This document shows, one piece after another, positions 7,407 to 16,003 of a stretch of 26,167 nucleotides of DNA. This DNA is from Bacteroidota bacterium (GTDB lineage: Bacteria > Bacteroidota > Bacteroidia > Flavobacteriales > Flavobacteriaceae). Numbering within the stretch: position 1 is the stretch's first letter; the number at the start of each line of letters is the position of its first letter. A model generated the notes under the pieces. It did no database searches. It saw only the letters and a list, made by a program, of their open reading frames with translations, and was not told where the DNA came from. The stretch lies in assembly GCA_004356305.1 (NCBI GenBank), contig SMXJ01000127.1:1-26167 (forward strand). Direction: 5' to 3'. A program made the position numbers and the translations under genes.

Positions 7407-7886
7407 TTAATTATTCTCTATAAAATTTTCCATGCCTGCGGCATCCATCTCTACCTGCCACCATTCGTCCATTATAGTTGCACCACTTCTCTCATAAAAT
7501 TGAATTGCTCCCTTGTTCCACCCCAACACCACCCAATTCACTCGCTTTACTCCTTGGTCATATGAGTATTTAATAACCTCGGTGTAAAGGGCATTTCCCG
7601 CACCTTTTCCACGCATCTTTTCTTTTACCACCAAGTCTTCCAAATGAATGGTACGGCCTTTCCAGGTTGAATACCGAAAATAGACCAATGCCATGCCGAT
7701 GATCTCCGAAAGGAATTCGGCAACAAAACAAGTGAACATAGGATCCGCTCCAAATCCGTCTTTCTGTAACTCCTCAACAGTCACTTCCACGGCATCGGGT
7801 TCCCTTTCAAAAACCGCAAGCTCTTTTATGAGTTCCAGGACCTGAGGCATATCTGCTTTAGTCGCTTTTCTAATTACCATATCCAT
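7407..7886 (-). CDS. GNAT acetyltransferase, diamine/thialysine N-acetyltransferase (SAT)-like
   Basis: 159 residues over the whole GNAT fold. The sequence resembles the eukaryotic SSAT family: MVIRKATKADMPQVLELIKELA at the start, KDGFGADPMFTCFVAE (42-57), LEDLVVKEKMRGKGAG (82-97, containing the acetyl-CoA loop) and W-N-x-x-A-I-Q-F-Y131-x-x-x-G-A, where Tyr131 is the usual catalytic acid. SSAT-type enzymes acetylate polyamines or, in the SSAT2 branch, thialysine. The next gene on the same strand is aspartate kinase, so a lysine-analogue substrate is an attractive but unproven idea. The start could be ATG 7886 or ATG 7880; both precede VIRKATK closely. The 84-bp region upstream is shared with the divergent fbp gene. 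Confidence 0.82.
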   Translation of the reverse strand: MDMVIRKATKADMPQVLELIKELAVFEREPDAVEVTVEELQKDGFGADPMFTCFVAEFLSEIIGMALVYFRYSTWKGRTIHLEDLVVKEKMRGKGAGNALYTEVIKYSYDQGVKRVNWVVLGWNKGAIQFYERSGATIMDEWWQVEMDAAGMENFIENN

Positions 7887-7970
7887 AGGGTATGATTTTC
7901 GCTAACAAATATCGGTTCAAATTTCTTAAAAATAACGATATTTGCTTTAAATTCTAGACAATCAAATCTT

Positions 7971-8975
7971 ATGGCGATCCGATACCAATCCCTTGGCGAA
8001 TTTATAATTGAAAATCAGAGTGAATTCAAGTATTCCTCAGGCGAATTATCCCGATTGATCAATTCAATACGATTGGCCGCCAAAGTAGTGAACCACGAAG
8101 TGAACAAAGCCGGGTTGGTCGACATTTTAGGAGGCGTCGGAGACACAAATATTCAAGGCGAAGACCAACAAAAACTAGATGTATACGCTAACGAGGCTTT
8201 TATTAAAACACTCACCAACCGGGAAATTGTTTGTGGGATCGCCAGTGAAGAAGAAGATGATTTTATCGCTATCAAAGGCCGGAATAATAAAAATGATAAC
8301 AAATACGTGGTCTTGATCGACCCTTTGGATGGTTCTTCAAACATAGATGTAAATGTATCGGTGGGAACTATCTTTTCGATATACAGAAGGGTCACTCCCG
8401 AAGGTAAACCTGTCACCATAGAGGATTTCTTACAACCGGGAAACAAGCAGGTAGCAGCAGGATATATTATTTATGGTACTTCAACAATGATCGTTTATAC
8501 CACCGGTCATGGCGTGAATGGTTTTACTCTAAATCCAGCTATTGGCACTTATTATCTTTCTCATCCTAACATGCAATTTCCCGAAACCGGGAAGATCTAT
8601 TCGGTAAATGAAGGAAATTACGTGCATTTTCCGCAGGGAGTAAAAGACTATATAAAATACTGCCAAAAAGAAGAGGGAGACCGTCCCTATACTTCCCGAT
8701 ATATCGGCTCATTGGTAAGCGATTTTCATCGTAATATGATCAAAGGTGGAATCTACATCTACCCGAACACCTCTAAAGATCCCGAAGGAAAACTGCGTTT
8801 GTTATATGAATGTAATCCGATGGCTTTTATTGCTGAACAGGCCGGTGCTAAAGCTAGTGATGGTTATAATCGTATTATGGATATTCAACCTGTAAAATTA
8901 CATCAGCGCATACCTTTTTTCTGCGGAAGTATTAAAATGGTAGAAAAAGCTGAAAATTTTATGCGAAACGCATGA
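7971..8975 (+). CDS. fbp: Fructose-1,6-bisphosphatase, class I
   Basis: Hydrolyses fructose 1,6-bisphosphate to fructose 6-phosphate in gluconeogenesis, in the cytoplasm. The 334-residue length is normal for bacterial class I FBPase. The metal-binding acidic cluster SEEED (92-96) and the catalytic block IDPLDGSSNIDVNVSVGTIF (116-135) are intact. The substrate-binding segment TSRYIGSLVSDFHRNM and the ending LLYECNPMAFIAEQAGAKASDG are also diagnostic. It is transcribed divergently from the SAT-like GNAT/aspartate kinase pair across an 84-bp gap, where I see only weak -7-like sequences. It is monocistronic by layout, since the convergent TerB-like gene follows. Confidence 0.97.
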   Translation: MAIRYQSLGEFIIENQSEFKYSSGELSRLINSIRLAAKVVNHEVNKAGLVDILGGVGDTNIQGEDQQKLDVYANEAFIKTLTNREIVCGIASEEEDDFIAIKGRNNKNDNKYVVLIDPLDGSSNIDVNVSVGTIFSIYRRVTPEGKPVTIEDFLQPGNKQVAAGYIIYGTSTMIVYTTGHGVNGFTLNPAIGTYYLSHPNMQFPETGKIYSVNEGNYVHFPQGVKDYIKYCQKEEGDRPYTSRYIGSLVSDFHRNMIKGGIYIYPNTSKDPEGKLRLLYECNPMAFIAEQAGAKASDGYNRIMDIQPVKLHQRIPFFCGSIKMVEKAENFMRNA

Positions 8976-9044
8976 TCCCATGGCTTATTAGTCCATAATT
9001 GACGTCTTCAAAAATTTGAACCTGAGAATTAAATATTCAATCGC

Positions 9045-9470
9045 TTATTTTTTGTTCAATAAATAGCGATAGTCCTCCATATCCAGCCCTCCTTGATAAA
9101 TTTGAATCGATCGTTTGATCAATTTTTGGGCAAGTACCTCGGTGTAACCAAGACCTATTGCATATTTCTCGATCAATGCACGTTCCTCGTCATCAATATC
9201 ATGATCCGTGAAAATCATTTCGAACAGATCATGTATTCGTTCCAAACGACTTTTTGCATCATTAGGTGGATTGATAGGGTATTTTGAAGGGTTCTTAAGT
9301 ACCTCCGTATATTCGGATTCGAGTATATCCAATTTACGTGCAAAACGCTTCAATAATTTTTCCTCTTCCTCATTTAAGGCTCCGTCCACGGCCGCTATAT
9401 TAGTGATAGAGGCGAAATGACCTAAATTTCTTGAGTGTTCTCCACTTACAAATAAATCTGCAAATGACAT
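9045..9470 (-). CDS. TerB-like (tellurite resistance protein TerB fold) family protein
   Basis: 141 residues, mostly alpha-helical and acidic. The sequence follows the TerB/DjlA-N pattern: an N-terminal A-x-I-T-N-I-A-A-V-D-G-A-L-N-E-E-E region (about 20-37) and a second acidic repeat FTDHDIDDEERALIEKYAIGLG (about 91-112). Paired acidic helices of this kind bind divalent metal in characterised TerB proteins. There is no ter operon nearby (no TerC, TerD or TerZ), so tellurite resistance should not be assumed; stand-alone members are common in Flavobacteriia and of unknown function. It has its own near-consensus promoter in the 114-bp gap shared with mfd. Confidence 0.75.
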   Translation of the reverse strand: MSFADLFVSGEHSRNLGHFASITNIAAVDGALNEEEEKLLKRFARKLDILESEYTEVLKNPSKYPINPPNDAKSRLERIHDLFEMIFTDHDIDDEERALIEKYAIGLGYTEVLAQKLIKRSIQIYQGGLDMEDYRYLLNKK

Positions 9471-9487
9471 AGTAAATTATTAGTCTG

Positions 9488-9517
9488 CAAAGATAACCTT
9501 TGTTACTATTTTACTAA
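9488..9517 (-). promoter_or_regulatory. Promoter of the TerB-like gene
   Basis: On the minus strand: TTA at 9517-9515 (one mismatch to TTG), a 19-nt spacer, then TATCTTTG at 9495-9488, an exact TAnnTTTG -7 element. The -7 element ends 17 nt before the ATG at 9470. Confidence 0.55.
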
Positions 9518-9569
9518 AGATTCTTTTGGAAAAAATCATCTAAATTTTTCTAACTCATTCACGGTATTG

Positions 9570-9577
9570 TATCTTAG
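9570..9577 (+). promoter_or_regulatory. Candidate -7 element of mfd
   Basis: TATCTTAG, one mismatch to TAnnTTTG, ends 7 nt before the mfd ATG at 9585. If used, the transcript would begin within a few bases of the start codon, so mfd mRNA would be leaderless or nearly so. No good -33 TTG is found at the standard distance. Confidence 0.3.
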
Positions 9578-9584
9578 CCCCTTT

Positions 9585-12500
9585 ATGAGCAAAACCCTTG
9601 TTCGTTCACTTTTTGAACAGTCTTCGTCGGTGCGAAAACTAGGGAATGCTATTTCCAATAATCTACCCATGGACTCTATAATGGGTAGCAAATCCATCCA
9701 AGTCTCAGGCTTGGTAGGTTCTTCCGTATCCCTTACTATTGCTGCTGTTTTCGAGACTGCCGAACTACCTTTTTTAGTGATCCTGAACGACAAGGAAGAA
9801 GCCGCATATCACCTCAACGATCTGGAGAATTTACTCGGGGACCAGAACGTATTATTCTATCCCGACAGTTGCCGAAGGCCCTATCAATTAGAGGAGACCG
9901 ACAACGCAAATGTCTTACTGCGTTCTGAAGTATTGAACCGCATTAACTCAAGAAAAAAACCTGCCCTTATCGTCACCTATCCGGAAGCCCTCTTCGAACA
10001 AGTAGTGACCCGAAAGGAGTTGGAGCGTTTTACCTTAAAAATTTCAACCGGGGATAAATTATCCTTGGATTTTGTGAATGAAGTACTCTTCGAATATCAA
10101 TTCAAACGCACCGATTTTGTTACAGAGCCCGGCGAATTTTCGGTACGTGGCGGAATAGTGGATGTGTTCTCTTTCAGTAATGATGAACCCTACCGTATTG
10201 AATTTTTTGGTGATGAAGTAGACAGTATTCGCACTTTTGACGTGGAAACACAACTCTCATTGGAACAACTGAAAAAGATATCCATCATCCCCAATGTGGA
10301 GAACAAGATGATGGATGAGAAACGCCAGAGTTTCCTAAAATACATCGCATCGAAAACCGTCATTTTTCTTAAAGACGAAGAATTGTTGAGCAGCAGTATA
10401 AACAAACTATTCAAAAAAGCAACCGATATTTTTAATGAACAAGGTGGAGAAGTGAGAACCAATCCCCCGGAGGAATTATTCTGCTCTTACCGAATGTTGA
10501 AACGTCATCTTTCAGAATTTACCACGGTGATCTTAAATGATTCTGTAACATCTTCATCTTTGAATTCTGTCATCTTCAATACAAAACCGCAACCCTCTTT
10601 CAATAAACAATTCAATTTGCTAATTGAAAATTTGAACACCAATACAACAGATGGATACACCAATTATATTTTTTGCAGCAGCGAACAGCAGGCCGAACGC
10701 TTTCATGATATTTTCGATGACGCCCAACAAAAAGTGGAACAATATGAAACGATCGTATTCCCATTATACCAAGGTTTTATAGATCATGAAAACCGAAATA
10801 TTTGTTATACTGACCATCAAATATTCGAGCGGTATCATAAATTTAAGCTAAAGAATGGCTACGCAAAAAAGCAAGCTATAACACTCAAAGAGCTCACCAA
10901 TCTGGAAGTAGGCGACTATGTCACTCATATCGACCACGGAATTGGGAGGTTTGGTGGTTTACAAAAAATAAATGTTGAAGGCAAGAAACAAGAAGCCATA
11001 AAATTGTTCTATGGCGAACGGGATATATTGTATCTCAGTATTCATTCCCTGCATAAAATTTCTAAATACAAAGGCAAGGAGGGGACGACTCCAAAAATCT
11101 ACAAATTGGGTAGTGCCGCCTGGAAAAAACTCAAACAAAAAACCAAAACACGTGTCAAGCAGATCGCCTTCGATTTAATAGAGTTGTACGCAAAACGTCG
11201 CTTAAAAAAAGGATTTGCGTTCGATGCCGATAGTTATTTACAACATGAATTGGAATCCTCCTTTATGTACGAGGATACCCCAGACCAATCCAAAGCCATA
11301 ACCGATGTAAAACGAGATATGGAGAATGAGCGCCCCATGGATCGATTGGTTTGTGGCGATGTGGGATTCGGGAAAACGGAGGTAGCCGTACGAGCTGCTT
11401 TTAAGGCTGTCGATAATGGGAAACAGGTTGCTATTTTGGTTCCTACTACTATTTTGGCCTTTCAACACTTTAAGACCTTTAGTGAACGCCTGGCAGAAAT
11501 GCCTGTAAACGTAAATTACCTAAACCGTTTTCGCACTACCAAAGAACGTCGTACAGTTCTGGAGGATTTAAAAAGTGGCAGGCTCGATATCGTTATCGGA
11601 ACGCATCAATTGGTGAATAAATCAGTAGAATTTAAAGATCTGGGATTGCTTATCATCGATGAAGAACAAAAATTTGGTGTGGCGGTAAAAGACAAGCTCA
11701 AAACCATTAAAGAAAATGTCGACACACTAACACTAACGGCAACCCCCATCCCGCGTACTCTACAATTTAGTTTGATGGCGGCCCGGGATCTAAGTGTGAT
11801 CACAACACCACCACCTAACCGTTATCCTATCGAGACTAATGTAATTCGATTTGGTGAAGAAATAATTCGTGATGCCATTCGGTATGAGATTTCACGAGGC
11901 GGACAGGTTTTCTTTGTACACAACCGAATTGAAAATATAAAAGAAGTAGCGGGAATGATACAGCGTTTGGTCCCGGATGCGAAGATTGGGATCGGACATG
12001 GGCAACTGAAAGGTAAGAAATTGGAGTCTTTAATGCTCAGATTTATGAATAACGAATTTGATGTTTTGGTCTCTACAACCATTATCGAGAGCGGTTTGGA
12101 CGTGCCGAATGCAAATACTATTTTTATCAATAACGCCAATCATTTTGGGTTGAGCGACTTGCATCAAATGCGAGGCCGGGTGGGACGTAGCAATAAGAAA
12201 GCATTTTGTTATTTTATTACTCCTCCTTATTCTACCATAACCGAAGAAGCCCGAAAACGCATCACGGCGTTGGAGCAATTCAGCGAATTGGGTAGTGGTA
12301 TGAACATTGCCATGAAGGATCTGGAAATTCGCGGAGCAGGAGATCTGTTGGGGGGAGAGCAAAGTGGTTTTATAAACGACATAGGTTTTGAAACCTATCA
12401 AAAGATCCTGGCTGAAGCCATTGAGGAACTCAAAGAAAAAGAATTCAAATACCTATTCACCGGTACCGAACACCAGAAAAAGAGTTTTGTTAAAGACACC

Positions 12501-12953
12501 GTAATCGACACCGATTTTGAACTACTGTTCCCCGATGATTACGTTAATAATATTACCGAACGCCTTAATTTATACACCAAACTCAATGAAATAAAAGATG
12601 AAGTGGCTCTTCAAAAATTTGAAAAAGAACTCATCGACCGCTTTGGCGAATTACCCGAACAGGTAGTGGATCTACTGAACAGTGTGCGCATTAAATGGAT
12701 GGCTATGGCGATGGGACTCGAACGTGTGGTAATGAAAAAGGGTCGTTTTGTGGGTTACTTTATCAGCGATCAACAAAGTTCCTTTTACCAGAGCAACACT
12801 TTCGGAAAAGTATTACAATATGTACAATCCCATTCGGCTTCAATAAAAATGAAGGAAAAACTAACTCGTAATGGGCTGAAGTTGTTGCTGACCATTGAAA
12901 ATATCAATGTGGTAGAAAATGCGCTCATTAAGCTGCGCCATTTTTCGATATAA
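9585..12953 (+). CDS. mfd: Transcription-repair coupling factor Mfd
   Basis: A 1122-residue SF2 DNA translocase that displaces stalled RNA polymerase from lesions and recruits the UvrAB machinery. The order is standard: UvrB-homology modules with FYPDSCRRPYQLEETDNANV and EFSVRGGIVDVFSF in the first 210 or so residues; the RNA-polymerase-interacting CarD-like domain starting at VGDYVTHIDHGIGRFGG (about 439-455); helicase Walker A CGDVGFGKTEVA (about 590); DEEQ box IIDEEQKFGV (about 690) followed by TLTATPIPRTLQ; the helicase C-terminal half with QMRGRVGRSNKKAFCY and DLEIRGAGDLLGGEQSG; and the C-terminal TRCF domain. ATG 9585 is chosen over the TTG at 9567. It is complete, with no frameshift, and convergent with yraN 65 bp away. 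Confidence 0.98.
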   Translation: MSKTLVRSLFEQSSSVRKLGNAISNNLPMDSIMGSKSIQVSGLVGSSVSLTIAAVFETAELPFLVILNDKEEAAYHLNDLENLLGDQNVLFYPDSCRRPYQLEETDNANVLLRSEVLNRINSRKKPALIVTYPEALFEQVVTRKELERFTLKISTGDKLSLDFVNEVLFEYQFKRTDFVTEPGEFSVRGGIVDVFSFSNDEPYRIEFFGDEVDSIRTFDVETQLSLEQLKKISIIPNVENKMMDEKRQSFLKYIASKTVIFLKDEELLSSSINKLFKKATDIFNEQGGEVRTNPPEELFCSYRMLKRHLSEFTTVILNDSVTSSSLNSVIFNTKPQPSFNKQFNLLIENLNTNTTDGYTNYIFCSSEQQAERFHDIFDDAQQKVEQYETIVFPLYQGFIDHENRNICYTDHQIFERYHKFKLKNGYAKKQAITLKELTNLEVGDYVTHIDHGIGRFGGLQKINVEGKKQEAIKLFYGERDILYLSIHSLHKISKYKGKEGTTPKIYKLGSAAWKKLKQKTKTRVKQIAFDLIELYAKRRLKKGFAFDADSYLQHELESSFMYEDTPDQSKAITDVKRDMENERPMDRLVCGDVGFGKTEVAVRAAFKAVDNGKQVAILVPTTILAFQHFKTFSERLAEMPVNVNYLNRFRTTKERRTVLEDLKSGRLDIVIGTHQLVNKSVEFKDLGLLIIDEEQKFGVAVKDKLKTIKENVDTLTLTATPIPRTLQFSLMAARDLSVITTPPPNRYPIETNVIRFGEEIIRDAIRYEISRGGQVFFVHNRIENIKEVAGMIQRLVPDAKIGIGHGQLKGKKLESLMLRFMNNEFDVLVSTTIIESGLDVPNANTIFINNANHFGLSDLHQMRGRVGRSNKKAFCYFITPPYSTITEEARKRITALEQFSELGSGMNIAMKDLEIRGAGDLLGGEQSGFINDIGFETYQKILAEAIEELKEKEFKYLFTGTEHQKKSFVKDTVIDTDFELLFPDDYVNNITERLNLYTKLNEIKDEVALQKFEKELIDRFGELPEQVVDLLNSVRIKWMAMAMGLERVVMKKGRFVGYFISDQQSSFYQSNTFGKVLQYVQSHSASIKMKEKLTRNGLKLLLTIENINVVENALIKLRHFSI

Positions 12954-13018
12954 AGATTCTCTGAAAAACATCCTCCTTTTCAGCCTTGATCCATCTTAAT
13001 TATTCGGGTAAAAAGGCT

Positions 13019-13402
13019 TTAAAAAAAATAAAAAGCATCTTTAATATGCTCCAGCTGTTCCATAGTTTTGTTCTTTAGTACCGCTATAATGTCGAATCGT
13101 ATTTCTTTATCTAAAGAATTTGCCACCATATACTCATCAGCAGCTTTTACGAGTAGTTTAATCTTTCCAGGGGTCACAAAACTTTGAGGGTCTCCAAAGA
13201 AGGCGCTGTTTCTGGTTTTTACCTCCACTACCACTATGGTTTTTTCATCATTTTGAGCGATGATATCGATCTCGGCTTTGTCGTAGATGAAATTTCGTTC
13301 CAATATGGTGTACCCATCTCGCAGAAGATAATCTACGGCGAGTTGTTCACCTATTTTTCCTAGTTCATTGTGGTTAGCCAATTCCTTGATCTTTTCTACC
13401 AT
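13019..13402 (-). CDS. yraN: YraN family (UPF0102) putative nuclease
   Basis: 127 residues, the normal length. The family start HNELGKIGEQLAVDYLLRDGY (11-31) is followed by the PD-(D/E)xK-like core: AEIDIIA (D46), then VVEVKTR (E60, K62). This fold resembles Holliday-junction resolvases, but no cellular substrate is established for YraN. It lies 103 bp downstream of ldcA on the same strand and is probably in the same transcript. The ATG at 13402 leaves about ten residues before the conserved block; another start closer to it is not available as ATG. Confidence 0.9.
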   Translation of the reverse strand: MVEKIKELANHNELGKIGEQLAVDYLLRDGYTILERNFIYDKAEIDIIAQNDEKTIVVVEVKTRNSAFFGDPQSFVTPGKIKLLVKAADEYMVANSLDKEIRFDIIAVLKNKTMEQLEHIKDAFYFF

Positions 13403-13505
13403 CGAAATTACAAAATGTCGGGCACCGGCGATAACCTTAGAAGCCTGTTATTGTCGAGATTGATGAATTGCGGGTTGGAAATCAATATTGCTCATGAAGG
13501 AATAA

Positions 13506-14402
13506 TTAAAAAATCAGTGTGGTCAGAGTTTCTTCCACATTCAATTGAACCTCTCTGCCAAGTATCAATGCCCGATTATCTTTAATATGTCCCGCAGGAA
13601 AGTCAAAACAAACCGGGTAATGATATTCCCGGACCACATCCGTAACAATTTCATAAGCCGATCTTCCAAAAGGAATTGCATTATCCTGCATTTGGGTCAT
13701 CCCCCCCACCAAAAGAGCTGCAAGGTTTTTAAGCATTCCGTTGCGTTTTAGATTTTGCAGCATTCTGTCTATATGGTAAAGGTATTCCTCCAGGTCTTCA
13801 ATAAAAAGGATCTTCCCTTCGGTATTGAGAGCTGTAGAGCTTCCGCAAAGCGAATATAAAACAGACAGATTCCCACCTACAATCGTTCCTGCAGTGGCCC
13901 CCATTCGGTTTTTATTGTTTATGGTTGTACAGGTGATTCTATGATCCTTCCCGGAGAGCACCCTCAAAATACTCTTCCGTGCCTCTTCGGTTTTCTTCTC
14001 GATCTCCAATGGCATTTGAGCATGAAGTGTTTCTATTCCAAAATTATGAATATGGCTATGAAGTACCGTAATGTCACTGTAACCAATGATCCATTTCGGA
14101 TTTTTTTTAAATACTGAAAAGTTTAGCCCATCAAGCATCCGTGCTGTTCCGTACCCTCCTCGGGCACACCAAATTGCTTTTATATTAGGATTGTCAAGCA
14201 TGGCCTGGAAATCCTGAGTTCTAAGGGTATCATCACCCGCAAATTGGTGTTCTTCTGCACCTATGGTATGCCCTAAAACGGCCTTAAAGCCCCAGCTAGC
14301 CAATAATTCGAGCGCCGGTTCCAAATCAGTTTTCGTGATTTTTCTAGCGGTTGAAACGATGGCAATAGTATCGCCATGTTTTAAAAAAGGAGGTGTAACC
14401 AT
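13506..14402 (-). CDS. ldcA: LD-carboxypeptidase (muramoyltetrapeptide carboxypeptidase, peptidase S66)
   Basis: 298 residues. It cleaves the terminal D-Ala from murein tetrapeptides in cytoplasmic peptidoglycan recycling. The Ser-Glu-His triad of family S66 is visible: S109 in WIIGYSDITVLH, E202 in LFIEDLEEYLYHIDRM, and H272 in DFPAGHIKDN. The N-terminal region PPFLKHGDTIAIVSTARK and the IWCARGGYGTARML block are also typical. No signal peptide is seen, consistent with a cytoplasmic enzyme. A -7-like element lies 29 nt upstream. It is followed on the same strand by yraN and is divergent from the DUF1800 gene. Confidence 0.94.
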   Translation of the reverse strand: MVTPPFLKHGDTIAIVSTARKITKTDLEPALELLASWGFKAVLGHTIGAEEHQFAGDDTLRTQDFQAMLDNPNIKAIWCARGGYGTARMLDGLNFSVFKKNPKWIIGYSDITVLHSHIHNFGIETLHAQMPLEIEKKTEEARKSILRVLSGKDHRITCTTINNKNRMGATAGTIVGGNLSVLYSLCGSSTALNTEGKILFIEDLEEYLYHIDRMLQNLKRNGMLKNLAALLVGGMTQMQDNAIPFGRSAYEIVTDVVREYHYPVCFDFPAGHIKDNRALILGREVQLNVEETLTTLIF

Positions 14403-14431
14403 GTGTTCAGGGAATTCGTCTTATTTTCGAT

Positions 14432-14439
14432 CAAAATTA
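14432..14439 (-). promoter_or_regulatory. Candidate -7 element of ldcA
   Basis: On the minus strand this reads TAATTTTG, an exact match to TAnnTTTG, ending 29 nt before the ATG at 14402. No TTG is present at the -33 distance, so the assignment is weak. Confidence 0.35.
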
Positions 14440-14465
14440 AACTATTCTGTTAAAATTTTGTCATA

Positions 14466-14499
14466 TTGACAGTGAAAACGCTATCATTCAGTATATTTA
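14466..14499 (+). promoter_or_regulatory. Candidate promoter of the DUF1800/DUF1501 operon
   Basis: TTG at 14466-14468, a 23-nt spacer, then TATATTTA at 14492-14499 (one mismatch to TAnnTTTG). The element ends 30 nt before the ATG at 14530. The spacer is at the long end of the accepted range. Confidence 0.35.
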
Positions 14500-14529
14500 A
14501 AATATAAAATAACACCAAAACCACAACCT

Positions 14530-15996
14530 ATGGAAGTTGCAATCAATCCTTCGTGCAATACGGCTACGCTCATTCCTTATGTACCATCTGGCGGAGATCC
14601 CTGGGATACAAGTAAAATAAAACATGTATATCGACGTCTCGGATTTGGTGGATCCATCCTTCAGGTGGACAACGCCCTAGCGCTCACTCCGGATGCCTTT
14701 ATCGATAATTTAGTAGACACTGCTTTCAATTTACCACCTACCGCAGCCCCGTTTTGGGCGAATTATGCAGTTAGTGATTTTGTCGATTTTGAGACTGAAA
14801 ACAATCAGTACATCGCTGATTGGCGCATACAAACCGGCAACGATATCATAAACGAAAATCTCAGAGGCCGGCTTGCCTTTTTCTGGATGAACCATTTCGT
14901 GACTGAGTTAGAAACGATTTCTTATGCACCCTATTTGTTTCAATATTATAATACCATACAAGTCCATGCATTGGGCAATTTCAAGGAGTTTGTAAGAAGT
15001 ATTGGAATAAATAATAATATGCTGTTATACCTAAATGGCTTTCAAAACACAAATAATAATCCCAACGAGAACTATGCCCGCGAATTATACGAACTCTTTA
15101 CGATTGGAGAAGGCAATGGCTATACACAAGATGATATTACAGAAACCGCTCGGGCGCTCACAGGATATAACCACTGGGTTGAACCTGGAGCAGACATCTA
15201 CTTTGACGCAAGTACCTTTGACAATGGCAGTAAAATAATATTTGATCAGGAGGGTAATTGGGGTTATGATGATGTGATCGATATTCTATTTGCTCAACGC
15301 GGTCCCGAAATCGCAACTCACATTTGTACCAAACTATATAAATTTTTTGTGAGTCCATCGGTAGATGGTCCTATCGAAATGGAGATCATCGCACCCCTAG
15401 CACAAACCTTGATCAGCAATAACTTTGAACTGGTCCCAATGTTGAAACAGCTCTTTAAAAGTGAACACTTTTTTGACAAGCGCGCCCTTGGAGTAATAAT
15501 TAAAAGCCCTATCGATTACATCTTCAACTTTGTGAATGAAAGTACTTTTTTCTACGATGGACTCATGAATGCCTTCCTGTACTATGCGGGATTGATGGGA
15601 CAAGTAATCTACGATCCCCCGGATGTATCGGGTTGGCAACGGGACGAAACATGGATCAACAGTTCCACACTCACGGTTCGCTGGCTATTTTTAGAACTGT
15701 ATATAAATTATTTGTTTAACAACGGATACGAGTTTACCTTGGTTGACCTGGCGCGTGACCTGTCAAATGACAGCAATGATCCTGAGTTTATCACGCGGGT
15801 GATGATCGATCATTTTGTGCCTAAACCTTTGTACACAGCGGCCGATTATGACATCGCGACCGATATATTTAAATGGGATATCCCACAAAACTACTATGAC
15901 GATGGAACCTGGAACTTGAGCTGGTCTGAAGCGCCTTACCAATGCCTACTCTTGCTAGTCCATATGGCTAGAATGCCCGAATTTGAACTTAAATAA
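14530..15996 (+). CDS. DUF1800 family protein
   Basis: 488 residues. Diagnostic DUF1800 blocks: IKHVYRRLGFGG near the N-terminus (about 35-46), LRGRLAFFWMNHFVT (about 116-130), NPNENYARELYELFTIGEGNGYTQDDITETARALTG-type sequence (about 177-212), and PPDVSGWQRDETWINSS toward the C-terminus. The molecular function of the family is unknown. I see no Sec, Tat or lipoprotein signal at the N-terminus, which begins with polar residues. The next gene, DUF1501, starts 7 bp after its stop; the two families are routinely found together in Bacteroidetes, Planctomycetes and Proteobacteria, so they very probably act as a pair. Confidence 0.9.
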   Translation: MEVAINPSCNTATLIPYVPSGGDPWDTSKIKHVYRRLGFGGSILQVDNALALTPDAFIDNLVDTAFNLPPTAAPFWANYAVSDFVDFETENNQYIADWRIQTGNDIINENLRGRLAFFWMNHFVTELETISYAPYLFQYYNTIQVHALGNFKEFVRSIGINNNMLLYLNGFQNTNNNPNENYARELYELFTIGEGNGYTQDDITETARALTGYNHWVEPGADIYFDASTFDNGSKIIFDQEGNWGYDDVIDILFAQRGPEIATHICTKLYKFFVSPSVDGPIEMEIIAPLAQTLISNNFELVPMLKQLFKSEHFFDKRALGVIIKSPIDYIFNFVNESTFFYDGLMNAFLYYAGLMGQVIYDPPDVSGWQRDETWINSSTLTVRWLFLELYINYLFNNGYEFTLVDLARDLSNDSNDPEFITRVMIDHFVPKPLYTAADYDIATDIFKWDIPQNYYDDGTWNLSWSEAPYQCLLLLVHMARMPEFELK

Positions 15997-16003
15997 TCCA
16001 GCT

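Noticed and set aside
9040..9070. Inverted repeat at the 3' end of the TerB-like gene that might be an fbp or TerB-gene terminator.
   Set aside because: Short stem with a bulge and no T tract on either strand.
9045..9470. Reading the TerB-like gene as part of a tellurite-resistance or phage-defence ter system.
   Set aside because: No other ter genes are present; stand-alone TerB-fold proteins are common in this group.
12961..12983. CTGAAAA/TTTTCAG inverted repeat in the mfd-yraN gap as a terminator.
   Set aside because: Seven AT-rich pairs without a T tract; too weak to call.
13403..13495. A 15-codon frame (13495-13448, minus strand) in phase with yraN, separated from it by one TAA and 15 open codons, suggesting a broken N-terminal extension.
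   Set aside because: yraN already has about ten residues before its conserved block, the upstream codons show no family similarity, and an open stretch of this length is likely by chance.
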